From positions 682,001-746,000 of the forward strand of contig NZ_JNCS01000001.1 of assembly GCF_000731985.1 (NCBI RefSeq): a DNA stretch of 64,000 bases. The letters run 5' to 3'. Each line of letters opens with the position of its first letter. Within the stretch, counting starts at the first letter, position 1. Shown piece by piece: positions 53,855 to 62,566 of the stretch. Both the position numbers and the translations under genes were made by a program. The notes under the pieces are model-generated. The model was not told where the DNA came from and made no database searches. It saw nothing but the letters and a program-made list of their open reading frames with translations. The DNA is from Natrinema altunense (GTDB lineage: Archaea > Halobacteriota > Halobacteria > Halobacteriales > Natrialbaceae).

Positions 53855-55534
53855 ATGGCAAATAACAACGACCGGAACAGTCCCGGCAGACGGGACGTCC
53901 TTCGGAGTCTCGGAGCGATCGGCGGTATCACAGCGCTCGGCGGCCTGACGGCCGCACAGCCCGGACGCGATCCGGGACCGAAACCGAACGAGTTGCTGGT
54001 CAGTACGGCACCGACGACGAGTACGGTCTCCGTACAGCGCACCGTCGCGAATCGACTCCCCGCAGACGCAAGCGTCGTCCACCGAAACGAGACGCTCGGC
54101 TACTTCGCCGTCGAGGTGCCCGAGGAGGCAAGCGCCCAGTCGGGATCGACCGTCGCTCGAAGCCTCGAGCGAACCGACGGCGTGGCGTTCGTCGAGGAGA
54201 ACGGGACCTACTATGCGTTCGACGAGGTGGACACGGACCAGCGTACCCCCGACGATCCCGACTTCTCCCAGCAGTACGCCCCCCAGCAGGTGAACGCACC
54301 GGAGGCGTGGGAAACGACGCTCGGCTCGGACGACGTGACGATCGCCGTCGTCGACACGGGGGCCGATTACACCCATCCCGATCTTCGGGACCGGTACGGC
54401 TCGAATCCGGGGACCGACCCCGCCGGCGACACCGACGATCCGGCCGCACGAGGGGCGAAACACGGGACCCACGTCTCCGGCATCGCGTCGGCGACCACGG
54501 ACAACGGCGACGGGGTCGCCGGGATCTCGAACTCGCACCTCTATTCGGTGCGTGTCCTCGGCGACGGCGGCGGCTCCTGGAGCGACATCGCCGACGGCAT
54601 TCAGTGGGCCGTAGACAACGGTGCCGATATCATCAACCTGAGCCTCGGCGCGCCACAGCAAAGTGGCGTGGTCGAAAGCGCGATCAACTACGCGTACAAC
54701 AACGGGACGTTGCCGATCGCTGCAGCGGGGAACGGCGGTCCGTGTCGGGATTGCGTTTCCTACCCGGCGGCGTACTCCAACTGCGTCGCGGTGTCCGCAC
54801 TCGACTCCTCGGAGAACCTCGCGCGCTTCAGCAACACCGGACCGGAAATCGACGTGGCTGGGCCGGGCGTGGACGTCCTCTCGGCGGTTCCAAACGGCGG
54901 CTACGAGCGGCTGTCCGGCACGTCGATGGCGTCGCCCGCCGTTGCGGGCGTCGCCGCGCTCGGACTGGCAGCCAACCCCGACTGGGGGCCGAGCGAACTG
55001 CGCTCCGCGCTCGAGGAGTCGGCCGTCGACGTCGGACTGCCCGCCACCGACCAGGGTGCCGGCCGGGTCGACGCCGCGGCGCTCGTCGACGGGGGCGGCG
55101 ACCCACCGGAGGACGTCACGGCCGTCGCCGACGCGTCGCCGACGACCGTCGAACCCGACGCGACCGTCACGTTCGACGGGGGCGACTCGTCCGGACCGAT
55201 CGACTCCTACGAGTGGACGTTCGGCGACGGCACCGAGGCCACCGGCCAGTCGGTGACTCACAGCTACGACGCCGAGGGAGAGTACACTGCGACGTTGACC
55301 GTGACCGGCGACGGAGCGAGCGACAGCGACTCGGTTACCGTCACCGTCGAGGAAGACGGCTCCGGCGAGCAACCGGGCGACTGCGGCGACTACCCGACCT
55401 ACGACAACGCGACGGTCTACGAGACCGGCGACCGCGTCGCCTACGACGGGGCCGTCTGGGAGGCCACGATAGACGTGATGACGGTCCCGCCGAGCCGCGA
55501 TAGCTGGCGGTGGGAACACGTCACGGACTGCTGA
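53855..55534 (+). CDS. Secreted subtilisin-like protease with PKD and chitin-binding module
   Basis: A 559-residue S8 protease of halolysin type. A Tat signal (RRDVLRSLGAIGGITALGG) is followed by an I9-like propeptide (about 45-120) and the catalytic domain with D167 (VVDTGADYTHPDL), H203 (HGTHVSG) and S357 (GTSMASP). A PKD domain (WTFGDGTEATGQ) and a C-terminal CBM5/12-like module (ATVYETGDRVAYDGAVWEAT) complete it. This C-terminal end differs from the N-terminal CBM of the chitinases. A protease tethered to chitin could strip protein from arthropod cuticle; that role is inference. Confidence 0.92.
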   Translation: MANNNDRNSPGRRDVLRSLGAIGGITALGGLTAAQPGRDPGPKPNELLVSTAPTTSTVSVQRTVANRLPADASVVHRNETLGYFAVEVPEEASAQSGSTVARSLERTDGVAFVEENGTYYAFDEVDTDQRTPDDPDFSQQYAPQQVNAPEAWETTLGSDDVTIAVVDTGADYTHPDLRDRYGSNPGTDPAGDTDDPAARGAKHGTHVSGIASATTDNGDGVAGISNSHLYSVRVLGDGGGSWSDIADGIQWAVDNGADIINLSLGAPQQSGVVESAINYAYNNGTLPIAAAGNGGPCRDCVSYPAAYSNCVAVSALDSSENLARFSNTGPEIDVAGPGVDVLSAVPNGGYERLSGTSMASPAVAGVAALGLAANPDWGPSELRSALEESAVDVGLPATDQGAGRVDAAALVDGGGDPPEDVTAVADASPTTVEPDATVTFDGGDSSGPIDSYEWTFGDGTEATGQSVTHSYDAEGEYTATLTVTGDGASDSDSVTVTVEEDGSGEQPGDCGDYPTYDNATVYETGDRVAYDGAVWEATIDVMTVPPSRDSWRWEHVTDC

Positions 55535-55628
55535 CCGCGTTCGCCCATCCCGCTCGAGGAGCCCGCCTCGAGCGGACTACGCGATATTCGTCCCGTTCGA
55601 CAGATAACACCCGACGATTCCGAGATCA

Positions 55629-57266
55629 ATGAAACGAACACGCAGAACAGTCATCCGCAATGCATCGTTAGTCACTGCTGCACTCGCAGGCGTCCCCGCC
55701 GTTTCGGCCGCCGACGCCCCACCCGAGTGGGACCCCGAAACCGTCTACACGAGCGGCGATCGCGTCGTCTACGACGGGGCCGTCTGGGAAGCCCAGTGGT
55801 GGACCCGCGGCGACGAGCCCGGAGCCAGCGAGTGGGGGCCGTGGGAGCAGACCGACGCCGACCCCGATCCGGAGCCACCCGAACAACCGACGGCGGCGTT
55901 CACCGCCGCGCCGGACGCCCCCGCGCCGGGCGACGCCGTGACGTTCGACGCGAGCGGTTCCACGGGCGCGCTCGAGACGTACGCGTGGGCGTTCGGCGAC
56001 GGCACCGAGGCTACCGGGAAGGTCGTCTCACACGCCTACGACAATCCGGGCGACTACGAGGTCGAACTGACCGTCACCGACGCCGACGGCGAGACGGACA
56101 CCGCGACCGACGCGATCGCCGTCGAGGAGCGAGACACCGAGCCCGGCGAGGTGACGGCGGAGACGACCCTCGCCGAGTTCTACCCGAACTACGCCGAGCG
56201 CTACGTTCCCGACCTGTTCGACCTCTGGCTGCCGGACGACGCGGCCGACTACGGGGCGGACACCGACGCGATCCGCGCCAACGCCGCCGACGGTACCCTC
56301 GAGTTCGGATCGCTGGGCACGCAGGCGCTCCCCTGGGTGCAGCAGTTCGACGAGAACGGACTGCCCCGTCACGCCAGTTCGCAGTTGCTCCCCTGGCTGT
56401 TGGTCCTGCCCGAGGAACCGGACCCGCCGACGTTCCAGGGCAGCGGCCGCGGCGTCGCCTGGGACCAGACGGCCGGCCCGACCGCAGCCAGCAACGATCC
56501 GGCACCGTTCGTCCAGCCGCAGTGGCCCACGGACGCCGTCGGCGAGGCGGACGACGAGGTCGCCGAGCGCGACGCCGTCCACAACCAGCCGATGCACCGC
56601 GACGACTGGGATTCGCACTTCTCCCTTCCCGACGAGATCCTGTACAACCACGACAACCAGCTGCTCGACACCATCAAGAACGACGTCCACCCCCTGACGG
56701 GCGCGTCGCTCGGCGGCGACAGCTTCACCGCGAACGCGCCGATGTCGGTCACCGCGGAGGTCCACTCCGACGGCTGGAGCGGACACCAGGTGCTCCTGTT
56801 CAAAAACACCGGACGGGTCCCGTACCATCTCGACGGCGCGGTCATCTGGTGGGTCGGCCCGTCGAAGTACGGCAAGACGATGTCCGCGGGCCACTACAAC
56901 AACGAACAGCGCCCGGAGCCCGGCGTCGGGCACCCACAGCGTGACATCATCGAGGTCGTGCTCGACGACGAGCACATGCCCGACCGCTACGAGGGCATGG
57001 ACGTCGACCTCTCGGCGTTCGCCATCCGGCTGGCGTTCCACGATTCGCCGTACATGTTCCGGACCGCCTACCCCGGCCAGTACTGGTCGCTCGAGATCCG
57101 TACCGGCGATAACCTGAACGGCCGCCATCAAAGCGATGCGGAACGACAGCGCCTCGTGGACACGATGGTCGACACGTGTCACGTCGAACTCAGACACGAT
57201 CTCGATATCGAGCGCAACACCGACCTCGTCGAAGAGATCGAACTCACGAACCGGGTCGCGAACTGA
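55629..57266 (+). CDS. Secreted CBM5/12-PKD protein with an unrecognised C-terminal domain
   Basis: A 545-residue protein. The Tat signal MKRTRRTVIRNASLVTAALA, the CBM5/12 module (YTSGDRVVYDGAVWEAQWWT) and the PKD domain match the chitinases. Residues about 175-545 form a domain I cannot assign: no GH18/GH19 motif, and no LPMO-style N-terminal His. It is rich in His, Trp and Tyr (HNQPMHRDDWDSHFSLPDEI, then HLDGAVIWWVGPSKYGKTMS, and AFHDSPYMFRTAYPGQYWSL). Its company suggests action on chitin or on cuticle components. It is the last gene of the chitin locus. Confidence 0.85.
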   Translation: MKRTRRTVIRNASLVTAALAGVPAVSAADAPPEWDPETVYTSGDRVVYDGAVWEAQWWTRGDEPGASEWGPWEQTDADPDPEPPEQPTAAFTAAPDAPAPGDAVTFDASGSTGALETYAWAFGDGTEATGKVVSHAYDNPGDYEVELTVTDADGETDTATDAIAVEERDTEPGEVTAETTLAEFYPNYAERYVPDLFDLWLPDDAADYGADTDAIRANAADGTLEFGSLGTQALPWVQQFDENGLPRHASSQLLPWLLVLPEEPDPPTFQGSGRGVAWDQTAGPTAASNDPAPFVQPQWPTDAVGEADDEVAERDAVHNQPMHRDDWDSHFSLPDEILYNHDNQLLDTIKNDVHPLTGASLGGDSFTANAPMSVTAEVHSDGWSGHQVLLFKNTGRVPYHLDGAVIWWVGPSKYGKTMSAGHYNNEQRPEPGVGHPQRDIIEVVLDDEHMPDRYEGMDVDLSAFAIRLAFHDSPYMFRTAYPGQYWSLEIRTGDNLNGRHQSDAERQRLVDTMVDTCHVELRHDLDIERNTDLVEEIELTNRVAN

Positions 57267-57904
57267 GCGCCGGCCGATTCGGCGCTCGCGAGCGACCGTG
57301 CCATCACACCGTCACCCGGCGACGCCGTCCGATCGACACGCGACGGCGACCGGGATACCAGCATTCTTTTAGGAAGTGATTGTATAGTGATTTGTCGACA
57401 GTTTGGGTTCCTTTGTAGTGGTCTATAGTCGAAATACTATTCGGCGTTCCCTCTTCGCGTTCCTCGAGCCGTATCCTCCGGTCCCCCTCTCGAGGCGGAG
57501 GCGTCACAGCTCGCTCGAGGTGGGCGACTGACTCGTTCTACCCGTTCGAACTGGCATTTCAGGAGTTTTGGCGGCGGTATGATCGGACCGCTCGAGAATG
57601 TTCCACACGATCCGCCGGCGGTCGGCATGGGTGTTCACCGTCGATGGCTGGACCGGAGCGGTGGCGACCCAACAGAGAATATTGGCGTAATATTGCAATA
57701 GCTTCGCGGTGTGTAAATGAAGTATATAGCACCTATCGCAGTTCGTGACGGGGTACTGGGCTCTCGAGTCGGGCGGGCGCAGTCACCGAGTCCGGATCAC
57801 GGCTGGCTCCGGGGCGCGCGGACGCAGGGTCGTGGCGAGAGCCGACGGCAGGCACCCGCCTCCCCCTGGCCTCGAGTCACGGATGCTCAGTCGGTGGGTG
57901 CCGC
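57267..57904. other. Intergenic stretch, about 640 bases
   Basis: It joins the chitin locus to the AT-richer island. Short open frames on the minus strand (57437-57698) have no consistent codon bias or recognisable family; they could be debris of an insertion. AT-rich patches at 57365-57440 and 57685-57730 may hold promoter elements for lost or very small genes. Nothing is called. Confidence 0.45.
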
Positions 57905-58297
57905 TCACGCGGTGGGCTCGCGGCCGAGGTCGCAGAGGGTGGCGAGGCGTTCGGCGCGCTGGATGAGCAGCGCGCGGCCGGTGTCGGTGAGGCGGTAGGC
58001 GGGGACGTGGCCGGCGAAGCCATCGCGCGAGGTGATGAAGCCGCGGTCGGCGAGGATGCGCAGGCTCGGTTTGACGCGGGCGCGGCTGACCGTCGGATAC
58101 CGTCGCTCGAGGGTGCGGGCGATGCCCGAGGCGTAGCAGGGGTAGCCGTTGCGTGCGCGGCGGGCGACGGCCTCGAGACAGTCACGCTGGAAGCCGCTGA
58201 GTTCGACCCACGCGCGCCGGCCGTCGGGGGTGTCGTCCGGGAGTGATGCAACTGCTCGAGCGGGACGTTCATGGTCCCGCGAATCGTTGTCTGACAT
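57905..58297 (-). CDS. Winged-helix DNA-binding protein (PadR-like)
   Basis: A 130-residue protein. The acidic N-terminus MSDNDSRDHERPARAVASL precedes a winged helix: FQRDCLEAVARRARNGYPCY, TVSRARVKPSLRILADRGFI and HVPAYRLTDTGRALLIQRAE. The layout is that of PadR/PhiH-type repressors found on haloarchaeal mobile elements. ATG 58297 was chosen over an upstream Met that adds eight residues. It is divergent from the winged-helix array that follows. Confidence 0.75.
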   Translation of the reverse strand: MSDNDSRDHERPARAVASLPDDTPDGRRAWVELSGFQRDCLEAVARRARNGYPCYASGIARTLERRYPTVSRARVKPSLRILADRGFITSRDGFAGHVPAYRLTDTGRALLIQRAERLATLCDLGREPTA

Positions 58298-58524
58298 GGC
58301 TTGCTGAGGTGCGGAAGCCACGCGGGCCGGTGTTCAGGCACCGGGTCCGCGTTTTCGATGCTGACCAAACGGACAGTCGAATCTCCGTGAGGCTCGCATC
58401 ACAACGGACTACTTTGTCTACCAACATAAATATACTCACTAAACGTTGAGAGAGAACTCAATAAAAATTGTGCCGATTCTGGCGCATCGACAGGCGTATT
58501 CCTTCGTTTTTAGACTGCACGAGC

Positions 58525-58791
58525 ATGCGCCGACCCGGCGACTGGATGCAGATGCCCACCGACGAGCGAATTCTCGAGGCGCTGCAATCGTCGGGGATGA
58601 TTCTCTCGCCGGCCGTGATCGCGAAGAACATCGATCGCAGTCGAGAAGAAGTCACTCGCCGGCTCACTGTGCTTGTTGAGTACGGGTTCGTCACTCGAGT
58701 GGAGCGGGGCTATTACGAGATTGATGAGGCTGGAGAGCAGTATCTTGCTGGCGAGTTGGATGCACGCGATCTCGAGCCAAACGAGAACTGA
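58525..58791 (+). CDS. PhiH1-repressor-like winged-helix protein, copy 1
   Basis: An 88-residue protein beginning MRRPGDWMQMPTDERILEAL, with winged-helix recognition segment SREEVTRRLTVLVEYGFVTR and wing GYYEIDEAGEQYLAGELDAR. The acidic tail DLEPNEN recurs in its tandem relatives. It is the first of four related genes (58525-59869) separated by 24-248 bases. Such proteins resemble the repressor of halovirus PhiH and usually regulate nearby mobile-element genes. Confidence 0.8.
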   Translation: MRRPGDWMQMPTDERILEALQSSGMILSPAVIAKNIDRSREEVTRRLTVLVEYGFVTRVERGYYEIDEAGEQYLAGELDARDLEPNEN

Positions 58792-58815
58792 TCACTGAAT
58801 GCGCCCGCTGGTATC

Positions 58816-59064
58816 GTGGATGACGAAGTCTATCCCGCGATTCTCGAGGTTTTCGAGGAAGCGGGAATCGCGATCCCGCCAGCGGTTGCAGAATACAATT
58901 TGGTGGGCGTCTCAAAATCCACAGTAAAAAGACGCCTCCCGGTGTTAGTGGACCACGGCTTACTGGAGAAAGTTGACGAAGACCGAGGCTATTACCGAAT
59001 TACGGATCGGGGTCGTGCCTACCACAATGGGGAATTAGAGAGCGACGATCTCGAATCATCATAA
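58816..59064 (+). CDS. PhiH1-repressor-like winged-helix protein, copy 2
   Basis: An 82-residue relative of copy 1: PPAVAEYNLVGVSKSTVKRR, LPVLVDHGLLEKVDEDRGYY and the tail GELESDDLESS. The start is GTG 58816, 24 bases after the copy-1 stop, so the pair is co-transcribed. It is shorter at the N-terminus than the other copies, which may mean loss of the first helix or a missed start. Confidence 0.75.
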   Translation: MDDEVYPAILEVFEEAGIAIPPAVAEYNLVGVSKSTVKRRLPVLVDHGLLEKVDEDRGYYRITDRGRAYHNGELESDDLESS

Positions 59065-59312
59065 CAGACTCGCACCTGCGACACTCGAAATCTGACTTTC
59101 CGGCTTCCTAAACAGTCTACTTCAGATCCCAACCTGCAGGATGTGCTGGATATCCAAGATGAGTGTTTGGGAAACTGATTGATTGATGCATACTGTTTAT
59201 ACAAGATCTATTCGTCCCTGCAGTGAGTATCCAAGTACAGAACATAGATCAGTATATACACCGTTCTATTTCGTGACAATAATAGTTCTAGAAGGAGTAT
59301 TCGCGCCCAAGC

Positions 59313-59588
59313 GTGTCGATTCGAGAACGACCAAGTTGGATATCGCGTGAAGATTTCCGTATCCTCGAAGCGTTAGGCGATCCCGAGATTCTCGTAGTGC
59401 AGTCGCCTGCGATAATCGCTTACAATCTGGACATGACCCGCCCCCACGTCTCAAATCGTCTTTCTGTGTTCACGGAGCATGGTCTCGTCGAAAAGATAGA
59501 GAATGGACGATACCAGATGTCAGACCTCGGTTACGCGTATCTCGAGGGTGAGCTCGACGCTACGGACTTAGAACTGAACGAAGACTAA
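59313..59588 (+). CDS. PhiH1-repressor-like winged-helix protein, copy 3
   Basis: A 91-residue relative: RPSWISREDFRILEALGDPE at the start, then NLDMTRPHVSNRLSVFTEHG and YAYLEGELDATDLELNED. Start GTG 59313 follows an AAGGAG ribosome-binding-like site (59292) and a TATA-like AGTATATA (about 59251). The 248-base upstream gap is AT-rich and contains no other gene that I can support. Confidence 0.75.
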   Translation: MSIRERPSWISREDFRILEALGDPEILVVQSPAIIAYNLDMTRPHVSNRLSVFTEHGLVEKIENGRYQMSDLGYAYLEGELDATDLELNED

Positions 59589-59617
59589 TCAGCGCTGATC
59601 CGGTGACTGGACGCGGA

Positions 59618-59869
59618 ATGCGACGGCCACGGGTGGACTGGATGACACGAGCCGACGCCACGATCCTCGAGTTCCTTCTCAACGAGGGAAACCGACCGCT
59701 CATCGCGAATCCGTCCACTGTCGAGGCCAACATCGATTACAAAATCTCACATGTGCGGCGCAGACTGCGGGCATTACAGGATGGCGGATTGGTAGAGTAT
59801 TCTGACAAAGACCGCGGTCTGTATCGGATCAGTGAGCAGGGTCAGGCATATCTCGAGGGCCAAACTTGA
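59618..59869 (+). CDS. PhiH1-repressor-like winged-helix protein, copy 4, frameshifted tail
   Basis: An 83-residue relative starting MRRPRVDWMTRADATILEFL, aligned with the copy-1 start; an earlier Met at 59603 is less likely. Its wing ends AYLEGQT at a TGA. Removing one C near 59857 restores KLEAEDLERTDD, ending at the TAA 59898-59900. That is the acidic tail shared by copies 1-3. A one-base insertion has therefore cut the last residues, or the base is a sequencing error. The core winged helix is intact. Confidence 0.75.
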   Translation: MRRPRVDWMTRADATILEFLLNEGNRPLIANPSTVEANIDYKISHVRRRLRALQDGGLVEYSDKDRGLYRISEQGQAYLEGQT

Positions 59870-60075
59870 GGCTGAAGACTTGGAACGGACTGACGACTAA
59901 TCATGCGTTGATCCGGCAACTGGCTGTAACTGCCTACCGAGGACCGATACCCAATAAATTGCAATCTGTGCATAGTATTTTAATCATCAAGGCACTATAA
60001 TGAAATAGGATAATTAATGATATTATTAGTGCAGTACTCTTATATGTGGCTGTTAAGAAATATTGATGAGATAAA

Positions 60076-62430
60076 ATGTCCGGCAAAACGCCATTACAGA
60101 AAGACATAATATCAATACTTGAAAATGATCTCACAAGAGACGCTGCGGAGATAGCAGAGGAAGCCGAGTGCAGTACGTCCTATGTTCGAAAAGTAAAAAA
60201 TGATTATCTGCCAGAGATATACGGAGAAAATGATATTAAGGAATATAATATAGGGTTGTCGTTTTCGGCACCCCATTCGATCCAGGTGAAGGAAGGCGTA
60301 ATTGAGGAACTAAATATGGCTGACTCAGAAATAGCTGAAATCACAATAGAAACTTTTGACCAAACTCAGGAGGATATCGCGTGTTGTATCAATGATTTCA
60401 ATCAGATTGATGTAGATACAGAGGTGAAATCACTCACCTATGCTCTTGAACGCTTAGGCGAAGACCTTCCTAACCCAATTTCTGGATTTCTTGATGACTT
60501 TTCAACCCCAGATAAAGAATATTTAGATATCTATAATTCGGAACGTTTTGGGGAATTCTTGGAGAGAATAAAAACCTGGGTCAAGGGACAGATAGCAAGT
60601 TCAGATATTTTGATTGGTGCTCAGATATTAGCATCTGAATTCAATTCACCTCGTTCTACAGATAACGTCATTTCTACACCCGAACTCATTGCATCTAAGA
60701 AACAACTACAAAGACTATTATCCGGTGATGAGAAACCACGATTGATTGATCTAAGAAATTATCAATCAACCGTGCATGAGCCGGATGAAGTTTTCTTCAC
60801 TCATACAACAAGAGATGATGTTGAAGAGATTACCTCAGAAATTGATGATTTGGCATATCTCGACCCATCAGTATCATTTAGGTTTGGTGACAATAAATCT
60901 GTGGTGGGTCCTGAGGTTCTGGAATCATACAGTGGCAACATAATAGAGGTCAATTCTGATTCTATAACATTCGTTGAAACCTGTTTGGACATCTGTTTTG
61001 TAGAAGAAAACGAAAAAATCGATATTAATCGAATAGAAGAGATTGCTGAAGGGTTACAGATATCTATTCCTGATTCTGATGAAACATACACAATAGAAAA
61101 AAGAGGACCTATAACGAATGACAGTGTAACTATAATTGAGTTGTTGGTTAATTCTGTTCACATTACTTTATCCGTTGGACCCGGGTATCTAGCATGGAGT
61201 CGTCCGGATATCGAGTTTGTGAACGATATTGTAGAAAGACTGAATGATGTTATTTCTGATCATCTATCTTTTAATAATGACAATCTAACAAATATTGACA
61301 CGTCCCATCCTGGGGAAGAAATTAATACCCTCATATTCGATACAAATGCAATATATCATGAAATTGTTGACAAAGAACCATCTAGTATATTGAAGTCTAT
61401 TTTTCCGTTAAAAAGTAACACCTTCCATAATTCAAAAACGATAATACCATGGTCTACAAGATATGAAATAAATAAGCATAAAGATGTTGGTGGACCCCCA
61501 CCAGCCGTTCAAGAAAAGGGGATCGATAACCTCCGAATTCTAAAGGTTCTTGATGAGTATGGATTTCTATCTTTGGAAGTGGAAGAAGTTCCAAACAATC
61601 TCTCTGGTTCAATTACAGAATCACATGTTGCAGATATGAGTCTATTGCAATGCGCGGAACGTGAGTCAGATGCTGCACTCATAACAGGTGACCAGAGGCT
61701 ACGTGAGTTAGCATCATTATCTAACACCCGTGTAATGAACATCTATGATTTGGCCCAAGTTGATGACCGGAAGGAACTTGATGAAGAATTAGATGAGAAC
61801 GTTGTTTCGGAAATCGGCGATAGTCTTACTGACAGGGATGAGATATTATCTGAAGTAGAGTCAATTCCGGAAAATCGACCCACGGAAATTCGTGGGGCCG
61901 TTGAATCCATTGAAGATCCGGAAAGCTATTTAAATAGATGGTTAGACGAAGAAGAAATAATGAGATACTACGATAAGGATTCAGAGGCGATAAAATACAA
62001 TGTCGCCACTACTACAGATGCAGTTCTTTCCCCAACAGCGGCTACGAAGTTGACAGAATATATCAAAGATACTGATAGTGGAAAATATATAACAAATGAG
62101 GGTATTGAAAAATTAAGCAACGTCATTAAGATCCCAGATAGGTCATATCCAAAGGTCACCTTTCATGTGCCAATCTCTAACGTTATAGCTCCACAGTCAA
62201 CATCATTAGGTGGAATTAGTACAGATGCCCGAAACTTCTATAAAATAAGCCAACTCATAAATGCCAACTATTCAACTGATGAGTTACAAGAAGCTACTAC
62301 AAGAGGAGAATACGTTCATGATTCCGTACTACTAGCTAGGGAACGATCATATCCGATACTGTGCACTGAGAACGAAGATTTCCTGCTAAAAATAGCGGGC
62401 CTTCTAGGTGTGCAGGTTGTGGAATTCTAA
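60076..62430 (+). CDS. Large AT-rich protein with one intact and one degenerate PIN domain
   Basis: A 784-residue protein with A/T-rich codon use unlike any neighbour, hence recent transfer. An N-terminal helix-turn-helix (DAAEIAEEAECSTSYVRKVK, residues 22-41) is followed by about 370 residues without a known fold. A PIN nuclease domain spans about 415-560, with the four acidic residues D422 (IFDTNA), E464 (RYEINK), D520 (HVADMS) and D539 (ITGDQRL). The C-terminus (about 640-784) looks like a second PIN: D648 in TTTDAVL, D749 in VHDSVLL, and D768 in CTENEDFL. RNase or toxin-like function is inference. Confidence 0.8.
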   Translation: MSGKTPLQKDIISILENDLTRDAAEIAEEAECSTSYVRKVKNDYLPEIYGENDIKEYNIGLSFSAPHSIQVKEGVIEELNMADSEIAEITIETFDQTQEDIACCINDFNQIDVDTEVKSLTYALERLGEDLPNPISGFLDDFSTPDKEYLDIYNSERFGEFLERIKTWVKGQIASSDILIGAQILASEFNSPRSTDNVISTPELIASKKQLQRLLSGDEKPRLIDLRNYQSTVHEPDEVFFTHTTRDDVEEITSEIDDLAYLDPSVSFRFGDNKSVVGPEVLESYSGNIIEVNSDSITFVETCLDICFVEENEKIDINRIEEIAEGLQISIPDSDETYTIEKRGPITNDSVTIIELLVNSVHITLSVGPGYLAWSRPDIEFVNDIVERLNDVISDHLSFNNDNLTNIDTSHPGEEINTLIFDTNAIYHEIVDKEPSSILKSIFPLKSNTFHNSKTIIPWSTRYEINKHKDVGGPPPAVQEKGIDNLRILKVLDEYGFLSLEVEEVPNNLSGSITESHVADMSLLQCAERESDAALITGDQRLRELASLSNTRVMNIYDLAQVDDRKELDEELDENVVSEIGDSLTDRDEILSEVESIPENRPTEIRGAVESIEDPESYLNRWLDEEEIMRYYDKDSEAIKYNVATTTDAVLSPTAATKLTEYIKDTDSGKYITNEGIEKLSNVIKIPDRSYPKVTFHVPISNVIAPQSTSLGGISTDARNFYKISQLINANYSTDELQEATTRGEYVHDSVLLARERSYPILCTENEDFLLKIAGLLGVQVVEF

Positions 62431-62446
62431 TAGAGGAAGCAAACGT

Positions 62447-62566
62447 CTATAATTCTATCTTTTGTGTTTCATCACCGATAGTTATTATTAGCTTGGCATT
62501 CTCTACTTCTGACGGATCTGGTCCGGTTTTTGTATCGGATCGGTCGAGGTCAGGGTTTTCGTTCAT
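62447..62566 (-). CDS. Possible 39-residue protein
   Basis: A short frame MNENPDLDRSDTKTGPDPSE that ends LIITIGDETQKIEL, 16 bases from the convergent stop of the PIN protein. Its acidic content is haloarchaeal and a TATA-like TATTATTTG (minus strand, near 62597) lies about 30 bases upstream. Against it: very short, no family, and the upstream frame is open without a stop. Low confidence. Confidence 0.3.
   Translation of the reverse strand: MNENPDLDRSDTKTGPDPSEVENAKLIITIGDETQKIEL

Noticed and set aside
55629-57266. Lytic polysaccharide monooxygenase assignment for the unknown CBM protein
   Set aside because: AA10 enzymes need a His at the mature N-terminus; here the CBM follows the signal peptide and no such His is exposed.
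57437-57698. Two overlapping short minus-strand frames
   Set aside because: No codon bias, no family and no start-site support; treated as intergenic.
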